Shown here piece after piece: positions 51,403 to 62,000 of a stretch of 64,000 bases of DNA. Position numbers and translations under genes: made by a program. A model generated the notes under the pieces. The model was not told the origin of the DNA. It saw only the letters and a program-made list of their open reading frames with translations, and searched no databases. The DNA is from Strigamia acuminata (taxonomy: Eukaryota; Arthropoda; Chilopoda; Geophilomorpha; Linotaeniidae). Every line of letters starts with the position of its first letter. Within the stretch, counting starts at the first letter, position 1. The stretch lies in contig OX442317.1 in the NCBI GenBank assembly GCA_949358305.1, forward strand, positions 11,906,186 to 11,970,185. Direction: 5' to 3'.

Positions 51403-51972
51403 TGAAGGTCGGTAGCAGAGGAAAACGACCAAAACTGCTCGAATTGTCGAGCGAAACGTGGCGAAAGTGTTCGCAAATGCGTCGCACTACTCGTGCGAAC
51501 GTGTGGGCGACGTCGAGGTCAGAAAATAAACGATACGGCTGCGATATTCGCTTATATGCCTTGAGAAATAATAAATGAATGCTTAAAAGCATAAAATAAG
51601 TTTAATGTAACGAAAATACTCACTAATGTAGAGTTTACAAAGCTGAAAAAGATGGGCGAGAGTCAAAACGATGGTCGCCGCCATCTTGGAAGATGATAAG
51701 TACATTAACGACACCTGGTGTCGTGAATTGGCGTTACGGAATTGAGAGATTCCGTAAAGCCTAACAAAAGCACTAAGAATAGCATGATACTTCATGCAAA
51801 AAGCACAACAAGTGTATATAAATACGGAAAATGATAAACAATATCGAAAATGACAACTTAATAATGAAAATCAACATTGAAACATAATATAAACCGAGAT
51901 ATCGATAAATGACACTTGAAAAGAATGAAACTATTTCATATCGACACAAGTTTAGGTTTCTGTGAACCAACA
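51403..51972 (-). repeat. Element D1 3' LTR
   Basis: In element sense TGTTGGTTCACAG...CGACCTTCA. Contains GCATGATACTTCATGC (51782-51797), CGACACCTGGTGTCG (51709-51723) and CAAGATGGCGGC (minus strand, about 51677-51688). Confidence 0.93.
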
Positions 51973-51985
51973 ATTCCCCCTTTCG
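51973..51985 (-). other. Element D1 polypurine tract
   Basis: Minus strand GAAAGGGGGAAT. Confidence 0.85.
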
Positions 51986-52066
51986 ATGGAAATAGTATCA
52001 GGGGAAATAATTAACAAACTGGAATTACAGTGAATAATGATAATTGGAAAAAAAAATAGTTAAGTC

Positions 52067-52140
52067 GAATCACCGAGCCGGGTACTGTTATTGTAAAACT
52101 CTATGAAAGCCCGAAAATTCCCACAGAAACTCGATGATCC
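52067..52140 (-). other. Element D1 3'-UTR hairpin
   Basis: Arms 52069-52077 (ATCACCGAG) and 52130-52138 (CTCGATGAT); the C gives a G-U pair in the RNA. Confidence 0.65.
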
Positions 52141-52179
52141 TCAAATCCGGGTAAATAACAAAAGAATGTCACAATAAGT

Positions 52180-54347
52180 TCATAGTCGGAAAATCCTTGA
52201 TATCAACGACCGTAGACGCTCCGAACCTAACCACTTCGTGAAGATATCTGCGACGTTAACGTCGCCGGGCACTTTTCGGAGCTCAAAACGTCCCGCCGTA
52301 TACCATTCCCTGAGCCAGTGATACTTGACGCGGATGTGTTTGGTTTTGGAATTTTCCACGTCGTTTGACGTGAACTGTATGCTGGCCAAGGCATCCGAAT
52401 ATATGACGGGTCGGTGTAATCGGTTGAGAATCGGGAATTCGATGAAGACGTGATCCAGCCAGTAAACTTCCTTCACACACTCAACAAGGGCTATAAATTC
52501 AGCTTCCATTGTTGAGCATGCGACCGTTGACTGTTTTCGACAGGACCATCCTATCGGGACGCTACCGATGTACGTCACGAAACCTCCGAAACTCAAAGAC
52601 GTTGCCAAATCGCTAGCCCACGACGCGTCCACATACGCCCATAGCTGACTAGATGTGCAGCCGGAAAGTTCGATGCAATAGTCTACAGTATTTGTCACGT
52701 ACTGCAGAACTTGTAGAAAGGCTCGAATATGTGACTTGTCGTAGCACGTGTTGAACTGTGATAACGAGATGACGGAGAAAAGAATATCGGGGCGCGTTCT
52801 CGAAGCTAGGAATAGTAGTGACCCGATGAGTGATCGATAAGGGAAGTCACTCAGATTCTCGGTTGATCCCTTTACTAGAGTGGTTCCAGGAGTTACGGGC
52901 ACTTTTACGAGGTTGTTCGTCGATGATCCAAACTTTTTGACAAGTTTCGCGATGTACGCACGTTGAGTGATGAAGGTGCGTCCAGCATCACGAATAAACT
53001 CGACGCCCAATAGCTTCGTGATCGGTCCGAGGTTGACAAGTTGAAATTTCGAGCTGATAAGTTTGATAATTCGGTCTAAAACACTGTCTGCCACGTAGAA
53101 AAGCACGATATCGTCCACGTAGACTAACATCACTGCACAATTGCCATAGATGTAGACGCAGTTGCAAGCAGGCATTTTTCGGAAACCGAGGGCTCGAAGG
53201 GCTTCATCCAACTTTTCATACCACTGCCTCCCGGATTGGTGGAGGCCGTAAAGAGACTTGATAAGTAACCAAACGTTGTCGGGATTCATGCAAGTTGCAC
53301 CTGCCGGGATGCGCATGTAGACCTTGTGCTCCAGGTCCCCGTACAGGTATGCACACTTGATATCCAGATGAGCGTCTTTCCAGCCACGTAACACAACCAG
53401 AAGGCAAAAGAAAAGTCGAATTAACACAAAATTCACCACCGGACTAAAGACTTCATCGTAGTCGACTCCGAGAGTTTGTCGAAAACCTTGGGCTACGAGT
53501 CTCGCACGATATCGAGTTATCGTTCCGGCTGCATCTGATTTGAGGTTAAAAATCCATTTGCAGCCCAATATCGTCGTATTCGGTGGCTTCGGAACTTCTA
53601 TGTAGACCTCTCTTTCCTTAAATGTCCCCAATTCCTCATCAATGGCTTCACGCCATTTCGGGGCATCTTCGAATTTCGGAATTTCGGCGTACGATGCGGG
53701 TTCAGTTCGGCAGAGATGAGCGGCATGACGGGGAGCCGGAATCGTGGGCAATTTGTGCTCCATATTGCCGAAAAAGAATAATTCGGAGTCATATTCGATG
53801 TCGTTGAGGTGACAATACTCCTTAATATCATTACGCGATCGTAAACGTACGCCGGGTTTAGGGAAATAATAAACGTCGATTGCAATTTGGCCGGGCTGCT
53901 GGTCCTTGCGCAGATGCTCCTCTCGAATCCAGTCTCGACAGGCCGTGTTCCCTCCAACACGCCTCCAAATGAAAGTGGTATGGCGCGCTGTCGGAGCTGC
54001 TTCCGCGGTCCCCTCGAGTGGAGCAGGTGACATAGGGGCAGTGTCGAAGACCGGCATTATGTGAGTCTGTGTCGTAGCACCGGCTCTTCTACGCATGGTG
54101 ACATAACGATCTGGAGAAAGGGGTGGTGACGGTTCACGAGATCTGTCCGGTGTGACATCCCTGAATGGATGTTCCAGTCGTTCCGCCTCATCTGGAGGGG
54201 TCGCGTATTCCTCAATTTGGTCTACGTCATCATCCGTATCTTGTCCTGTCTCGAATTCCTCCTGTCGTTCCTGATATAATTGGAATCCCTCCTGGGGCTC
54301 TTGATATAAGACGGGGAATGATACTGAGCGACGCATGCTCGCAGAAC
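52180..54347 (-). pseudogene. Element D1 pol, C-terminal part
   Basis: From the integrase-RT linker (MRRSVSFPVLYQE) through the MBD-like module (about 53780-53955; WIREEHLRK, DVYYFP, RLRSR), RT (YVDDIVLFY) and RNase H to the stop at 52180. Gag, protease and integrase are absent. The frame stays open past the scar to 54546 in leader sequence, by chance. Could still supply RT/RNase H only if translated. Confidence 0.85.
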
Positions 54348-54375
54348 TGAACATTAGTAGCAGAGGCGAGCGGCG
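54348..54375 (-). other. 28-bp LTR scar in D1
   Basis: Identical to the first 28 bp of the element E LTR in plus-strand reading (TGAACATTAGTAGCAGAGGC...). It sits at the same pol site where E is found in D2 (58256), then joins codon 15 of a D gag start. Confidence 0.8.
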
Positions 54376-54419
54376 AGAATTGGCACAATACCCGACGTGG
54401 ATTCGCTGGTCTTCTGCAT
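54376..54419 (-). pseudogene. Element D1 gag start, 15 codons
   Basis: ATG at 54419 (MQKTSESTSGIVPIL), the counterpart of B's MQKAANSNSLIPVL. Cut by the deletion; it then reads a stop in the scar. Confidence 0.75.
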
Positions 54420-55293
54420 TGTTGCACGTAAAGCCAGACACACGGCGAACAAGACACAAAAGCTCAGAGAATGGTACCGTGGCGAATCGATGCACTTCAC
54501 AAAAGATGTCGTCGGAACGGAGCACTTCACTTAAACGATGGCACAAAACGAAGCACTGTCAAAGCGGATATCCAACAAAGGGGAACTGATGCTACAATCA
54601 GTTGATAACCTAAAACGAGTGTCCCCCTAGCGTCCTTTGTGACCACCTGGGGCTGCGGGAATGCTAGGTGGCGCAGGGCTCAGCCTCGTTTTAGAATACA
54701 AACACCAGTGTCGATACTAAAGGTCCCTTTCCAAAATACCCACTTAAGAACTAACAATTTAAATCCGACAGGAAGGAGAAATAGATGAATCCCCCGTGGA
54801 AGGTCACACGGGCTCGCGACAAAGCACGAGACGGGTTTTCTCGAAAAACCCGCTAGAAAAGCGCAATCCGGCTTCGAAAAACCGAATTCTTCTCGATCAA
54901 ATCGAGGCTCTTCACTTAAAGCTGCGTAATTATTAGAAATCGGCGATACTACATGGACTCCGGGGTGCATGTAGCGAGAATCGTCTCGTTTCTCGATGCA
55001 AAACGTCTCGTCGACGTTGTCGAAAGAGAAAACTATCGAAATCCTGAAAAATACAAAAATTCGTCTCGAAATTTGCGAGACCGCACAATTTCGGACGAAA
55101 TTAGCTGGAGAATTGCGTAGGGTGCAGTACAAACTGCCTGGGAACGTCGTTGACTCGTTGTCGACGTTTAAAACGCGAAAATCCAGCTCGAAAATGACGA
55201 AGTGTCTGTAAATATAAATTCGCCGCAAAATTCGGGAAATTCGCGGAATTTTCGGCGATAATTAGTGGTAAAGGAAGCGTGCAGAGGATGCAA
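54420..55293 (-). other. Element D1 leader
   Basis: Untranslated, related to A's leader. Foldback with TCGCCG/CGGCGA arms at 55219-55259, close to the primer site. Confidence 0.55.
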
Positions 55294-55309
55294 CCATCCT
55301 CTGCTACCA
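55294..55309 (-). other. Primer binding site of element D1
   Basis: Minus strand TGGTAGCAGAGGATGG, exact for the initiator tRNA-Met 3' end; 2 nt from the LTR. Confidence 0.92.
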
Positions 55310-55311
55310 AT

Positions 55312-55881
55312 TGAAGGTCGGTAGCAGAGGAAAACGGCCAAAACTGCTCGAATTGTCGAGCGAAACGTGGCGAAAATGTTCGCAAATGCGTCGCACTACT
55401 CGTGCGAACGTGTGGGCGACGTCGAGGCCAGAAAATAAACGATACGGCCGCGATATTCGCTTATATGCCGTGAGAAATAATAAATGAATGCTTAAAAGCA
55501 TAAAATAAGTTTAATGTAACGAAAATACTCACTAATGTAGAGTTTACAAAGCTGAAAAGGATGGGCGAGAGTCAAAACGATGGTCGCCGCCATCTTGGAA
55601 GATGATAAGTACATTAACGACACCTGGTGTCGTGAATTGGCGTTACAGAATTGAGAAATTCCGTAAAGCCTAACAAAAGCACTAAGAATAGCATGATACT
55701 TCATGCAAAAAGCACAACAAGTGTATATAAATACGGAAAATGATAAACAATATCGAAAATGACAACTTAATAATGAAAATCAACATTGAAACATAATATA
55801 AACCGAGATATCGATAAATGACACTTGAAAAGAATGAAACTATTTCATATCGACACAAGTTTAGGTTTCTGTAAACCAACA
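55312..55881 (-). repeat. LTR shared by D1 (5') and D2 (3')
   Basis: 570 bp. Same internal palindromes as 51403-51972: CGACACCTGGTGTCG at 55618-55632, CAAGATGG at 55590-55597. Confidence 0.93.
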
Positions 55882-58255
55882 ATTCCCCCTTTCGATGGAA
55901 ATAGTATCAGGGGAAATAATTAACAAACTGGAATTACAGTGAATAATGATAATTGGAAAATAAATAGTTAAGTCGAATCACCGAGCCGGGTACTGTTATT
56001 GTAAAACTTTATGAAAGCCCGAAAATTCCCACAGAAACTCGATGATCCTCAAATCCGGGTAAATAACAAAAGAATGTCACAATAAGTTCATAGTCGGAAA
56101 ATCCTTGATATCAACGACCGTAGACGCTCCGAACCTAACCATTTCGTGAAGATATCTGCGACGTTAACGTCGCCGGGCACTTTTCGGAGCTCAAAACGTC
56201 CCGCCGTATACCATTCCCTGAGCCAGTGATACTTGACGCGGATGTGTTTGGTTTTGGAATTTTCCACGTCGTTTGACGTGAACTGTATGCTGGCCAAGGC
56301 ATCCGAATATATGACGGGTCGGTGTAATCGGTTGAGAATCGGGAATTAGATGAAGACGTGATCCAGCCAGTAAACTTCCTTCACACACTCAACAAGGGCT
56401 ATAAATTCAGCTTCCATTGTTGAGCATGTGACCGTTGACTGTTTTCGACAGGACCATCCTATCGGGACGCTACCGATGTACGTCACGAAACCTCCGAAAC
56501 TCAAAGACGTTGCCAAATCGCTAGCCCACGACGCGTCCACATACGCCCATAGCTGACTAGATGTGCAGCCGGAAAGTTCGATGCAATAGTCTACAGTATT
56601 TGTCACGTACTGCAGAACTTGTAGAAAGGCTCGAATATGTGACTTGTCGTAGCACGTGTTGAACTGTGATAACGAGATGACGGAGAAAAGAATATCGGGG
56701 CGCGTTCTCGAAGCTAGGAATAGTAGTGACCCGATGAGTGATCGATAAGGGAAGTCACTCAGATTCTCGGTTGATCCCTTTACTAGAGTGGTTCCAGGAG
56801 TTACGGGCACTTTTACGAGGTTGTTCGTCAATGATCCAAACTTTTTGACAAGTTTCGCGATGTACGCACGTTGAGTGATGAAGGTGCGTCCAGCATCACG
56901 AATAAACTCGACGCCCAATAGCTTCGTGATCGGTCCGAGGTTGACAAGTTGAAATTTCGAGCTGATAAGTTTGATAATTCGGTCTAAAACACTGTCTGCC
57001 GCGTAGAAAAGCACGATATCGTCCACGTAGACTAACATCACTGCACAATTGCCATAGATGTAGACGCAGTTGCAAGCAGGCATTTTTCGGAAACCGAGGG
57101 CTCGAAGGGCTTCATCCAACTTTTCATACCACTGCCTCCCGGATTGGTGGAGGCCGTAAAGAGACTTGATAAGTAACCAAACGTTGTCGGGATTCGTGCA
57201 AGTTGCACCTGCCGGGATGCGCATGTAGACCTTGTGCTCCAGGTCCCCGTACAGGTATGCACACTTGATATCCAGATGAGCGTCTTTCCAGCCACGTAAC
57301 ACAACCAGAAGGCAAAAGAAAAGTCGAATTAACACAAAATTCACCACCGGACTAAAGACTTCATCGTAGTCGACTCCGAGAGTTTGTCGAAAACCTTGGG
57401 CTACGAGTCTCGCACGATATCGAGTTATCGTTCCGGCTGCATCTGATTTGAGGTTAAAAATCCATTTGCAGCCCAATATCGTCGTATTCGGTGGCTTCGG
57501 AACTTCTATGTAGACCTCTCTTTCCTTAAATGTCCCCAATTCCTCATCAATGGCTTCACGCCATTTCGGGGCATCTTCGAATTTCGGAATTTCGGCGTAC
57601 GATGCGGGTTCAGTTCGGCAGAGATGAGCGGCATGACGGGGAGCCGGAATCGTGGGCAATTTGTGCTCCATATTGCCGAAAAAGAATAATTCGGAGTCAT
57701 ATTCGATGTCGTTGAGGTGACAATACTCCTTAATATCATTACGCGATCGTAAACGTACGCCGGGTTTAGGGAAATAATAAACGTCGATTGCAATTTGGCC
57801 GGGCTGCTGGTCCTTGCGCAGATGCTCCTCTCGAATCCAGTCTCGACAGGCCGTGTTCCCTCCAACACGCCTCCAAATGAAAGTGGTATGGCGCGCTGTC
57901 GGAGCTGCTTCCGCGGTCCCCTCGAGTGGAGCAGGTGACATAGGGGCAGTGTCGAAGACCGGCATTATGTGAGTCTGTGTCGTAGCACCGGCTCTTCTAC
58001 GCATGGTGACATAACGATCTGGAGAAAGGGGTGGTGACGGTTCACGAGATCTGTCCGGTGTGACATCCCTGAATGGATGTTCCAGTCGTTCCGCCTCATC
58101 TGGAGGGGTCGCGTATTCCTCAATTTGGTCTACGTCATCATCCGTATCTTGTCCTGTCTCGAATTCCTCCTGTCGTTCCTGATATAATTGGAATCCCTCC
58201 TGGGGCTCTTGATATAAGACGGGGAATGATACTGAGCGACGCATGCTCGCAGAAC
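55882..58255 (-). pseudogene. Element D2 3' half: pol C-terminal part with a nonsense codon
   Basis: Near-identical to 51973-54347 (offset about 3908). Polypurine tract 55882-55894; 3'-UTR hairpin arms 55977-55985 and 56038-56046. The RNase H region carries GAA to TAA at 56348-56346, so the product would lack its last 86 or so residues. MBD-like module about 57688-57863. It is cut at 58255 by the LTR of E, with AGAAC (58251-58255) as the likely target duplication. Confidence 0.88.
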
Positions 58256-58817
58256 TGAACATTAGTAGCAGAGGCGAGCGGCGCAAATTCGGTATAAACC
58301 GAGTGTGTGGAAGCGAAAATGGCGGCGTCGTGTCTCTGACACGAACGTAAATGCGACGTAGCCGACTGTAAACAAGGCGCGCGGCGAAATGCCGCTTATA
58401 TGCGCGTAAATAGCACAGAAGGTGCTCTAAATTAGAGTCAAACACTTTAGAAACATAAGCATTTAATAGAAATAATAAAAGTCTTACAAATGGTGTCCTT
58501 TTCTAAAGGTGAAAAAGGTGAGAAGCACATTTTGCTGTGCGCGTCCATCTTGGATGGTGAAAAACATACATGGGTGACACCTAGTGTCATAATTAAGCGT
58601 TATATAATAATAAAACCTGTGGTAACTTAACCAAAGACTAGACAATGCATGATACTTCATGCTTAAATACGCAAATAGTAATAAAAAATGGGAATAACAT
58701 TAAATAAGATCGAAATATAAATAATAATGATAAATACATCGGAATTAAGAATAAATTAATGATCAAATGTGATCCTATATCACATCGACACACTATTTGG
58801 GTTTCTCAAAACCAACA
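58256..58817 (-). repeat. Element E 3' LTR
   Basis: 562 bp; element sense TGTTGGTTTTGAGAAACCC...AATGTTCA. Palindromes GCATGATACTTCATGC (58647-58662) and GACACCTAGTGTC (58576-58588), and CAAGATGG (minus, 58545-58552). Confidence 0.92.
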
Positions 58818-58830
58818 ATTCCCCCTTTCG
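58818..58830 (-). other. Element E polypurine tract
   Basis: Minus strand GAAAGGGGGAAT. Confidence 0.85.
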
Positions 58831-58911
58831 ATGGAAATAGGATCGGGGAAACCATGAACAGATACTGGAATTACAGTGTATATGAGATAAAAAACAGAAA
58901 ATAATAAAGTC

Positions 58912-58985
58912 GAATCATCGAGCCGGGTACTATTATTGAAGAACGCTACGTAAGCCCGAATATTCCCACTGGAACTCGATGATCC
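58912..58985 (-). other. Element E 3'-UTR hairpin
   Basis: Arms ATCATCGAG (58914-58922) and CTCGATGAT (58975-58983). Confidence 0.68.
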
Positions 58986-59037
58986 TCACAATCGGGAACA
59001 ATAAATTAGGAAAAGTCACGATAAAGTCACGATGAAA

Positions 59038-62000
59038 TCAGTGCCGGAAGATCTTGGAAATCAATGACTTCAAACGTTCGGAACTAAGCCATTTGGTAAA
59101 AATGTCCGCAATGTTCTGTTCACCGGATACTTTATGAAGGTCGAAATATCCCGCCTTATACCACTCTCGCAGCCAATGATATTTGACGCGGATATGTTTG
59201 GTCTTGGAATTTTCCACGTCATTTTCAGTAAACTGGATGGCCGAGAGAGCGTCGGAATAGATCATTGGTCGGGATTGTCGATTGAGAACTGGAAATTCGG
59301 AGTAAATGTGGTCGAGCCAGAAGGATTCTTTTACACATTCCACTAGAGAGAGAATTTCCGCCTCCATAGTAGAACATGCGACCGTTGACTGTTTTCGGCA
59401 CGACCAGCCAATAGGCACATTTCCGATAAAGTTGACATAACCACCGAAACTTAGAGACGTTGTTGGTTCACTTGCCCACGACGCATCCGTGAAAGCCCAC
59501 AACTGGCTAGAATTGCAGTTTGAAAGTTCGATTCGGTAATCCACGGTGTTAGCCACGTACTGGAGAACTTGCGAGAGGGCTCGGATGTGTGTTTTGTCGT
59601 AACACGTGTTGAATTGGCTCAGTGAAATAACCGAAAATAAGATATCGGGGCGTGTTCTCGACGCGAGAAATAAAAGAGAACCGATTAGGGATCGGTAGGG
59701 AAAGTCCGGTAGATTCTCAGTTGACCCCTTTACGAGTGTCGTCCCAGGTGTGACGGGAACTTTTACAAGACGGTTGATGGAGATTTCAAACTTTTTAACG
59801 AGCTTGGTGATGTAGCCTCGTTGTGTGATGAAAGTCCGTCCGGCGTCGCGAATAAATTCGACTCCCAATAATTTCGTGATGGGACCAAGATTAACAATGT
59901 CGAATTTGGACGAGATAAGTCGGATAATTCGAGTCAATACGGTATCGGAAGCGTAGAATAGAACGATGTCATCCACGTAGATAAGCATGATGGCGCAATT
60001 GCCGTAAATGTACACACAATTGCACGCGGGCATCTTCCGGAAACCGAGGGCTCGAAGCGTCCCATCCAACTTTTCGTACCACTCCCTCCCTGATTGGTGG
60101 AGACCGTAGAGGGATCTAACAAGCAGCCAAACGTTGCCGGGAGTCGTACAGGTTGCACCTGCGGGGATGCGCATGTATACCTTGTGCTTCAGGTCCCCAT
60201 ACAGGTATGCACTTTTGACGTCGAGGTGAGCATCCTTCCATCCTCTGAGGACGACCAGAAGACAGAAGAAAAGTCGGATTAACACGAAATTCACGACTGG
60301 GCTGAAAACCTCGTCGTAATCTACCCCGATGGTTTGGAGGAAGCCTTGTGCGACAAGTCGAGCACGATAACACGATATTTTGCCGCTCAAATCCGTTTTT
60401 AACTTAAAAATCCATTTACAGCCTAAGACTGTAGCGTTGGGCGGCTTTGGAACTTCTTGATAGACTTGTCTCTCTTTAAAGATGTTCAATTCATAATCAA
60501 CGGCCTCCCGCCACATCGGAGCATCTGGAAAAGTAGATATTTCGGAATATGATGACGGCTCCGTACGGCAAAGATGAGCTGCATGTCGGGCCGGAGGGAT
60601 CAACGGTAATGAATGTTCCATAACACCGAAGAAGAACAATTCAGGATTGTAAGGGAGTTCGTTCACTTGACAGAATGCTTCAATTTCGTTGCGGGATCGA
60701 AGTCTCATGCCAGGCTGCGGAAAATAATAGACGTCCGCGTCAATCGATCCTGTTCGTTGATCTTTTCTCAAGTGTTCTTCGCGAACCCATCTACTAAAGA
60801 CAGTATCTCCACCCACATAACGCCACATAAAAGATGTTCTGTTCCCATGAGCTGGAACCAGCGTCGAACCAGTTGGCAATGGTGACATTGCTCCTTGATC
60901 GAATATGGGTAGGGTGTGCTGAAGAATATTTCCACCTTGTCTTCTACGTAATGTAACGAAGCGGCTCGGTGTGCCAGGTGGAGAAAGATCAGGAGAGGTG
61001 ACAGGAGCTGATGAAATATTGGGTGAATCAAACTGTTGTGAATCTGCGTACGACCGAATGGCATCATCATTGAGTTGATCGATATCATCATCGGTGTCCT
61101 GTTCCTCTTGAAAAAAGGTAGAATGTGATACTGAACGTCGCATATCTGCTGAACCCGGTAATGCCAGTGCGCACGCTTCAAGTAATTGACGTTCAGGCGT
61201 CGCAAGTGGCGATAGATGTACCAAAGGAATGGATATTGACCTTGAAACTTCTCTATTTCCATCGTCATCGTCATCATCGGGGTCATCATTGCTATCATCC
61301 GATGCATTAGATGAGTCTTCATCAGAATCTTGTTTGGGCCAGTCCAGATATTGAACGCTGTCATCAAAAGATACGTGATGTTGTTGACCAACGTCGGGTT
61401 CCTCGAAAGTTGGGTAGCGGTTACCATTCTGGGCCTTTAGTGTCTTCTTATAAGATTGGTGTTCATCAATGCGCACATGGATTGATTCTGTCACACTATT
61501 GTCCACAGGGTTCCAGACACGGTAACCACGTGTGCCTGTGGCGTAACCCACGAGAAATCCCTCCCAGGCTCGCGGGTCGAGCTTTCTGCGTCCTGGTGCA
61601 GTGAAGTGCACCCAGCACTTGGATCCGATTTTCCTCAGATGACGCAAGGAGAGAGCACGCTGTCGCCAAAGAATATATGGTACTTGATTGTTCAAACGAG
61701 AATGTGGACTTCGATTTTTGATGTATGCGAAGTTCACAGCGATCTCTGCCCATAAAGCGGCTGGAAGCTTCGTTTCCTCTTGCACAGCCCGGATGTGGTC
61801 AGCCATTGTCCGGTTGATCCTCTCAGCTGTGCCGTTCATTTGGGGGCTCGAAGGATTTGTTCGCTGACTCTGGATCCCTTTGTCCTTCAAGTATTGTTGG
61901 AATTCATTTGACATGAACTCGCCGCCCCTGTCAGTGCGTATGGCTTTGACGCGTGTGTTGGCGACACGCTCAACTCTGGCGACGATTTCTTTGAAGCACG

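Larger units (their letters stand above)
51403..55881 (-). mobile_element. Copia element D1, internally deleted
   Basis: Two 570-bp LTRs (about nine differences, so older than A, B, C, F), perfect primer site, polypurine tract, leader and only the C-terminal half of pol. The 5 bp next to the left LTR are GTAAC, in the decamer array. The right LTR is shared with D2. Pol and gag are joined by a 28-bp scar (54348-54375). Confidence 0.88.

Noticed and set aside
50697-51476. 259-codon minus-strand frame
   Set aside because: It spans decamers, inverted arms and the D1 LTR boundary, so it cannot be one gene. Repeat by-product.
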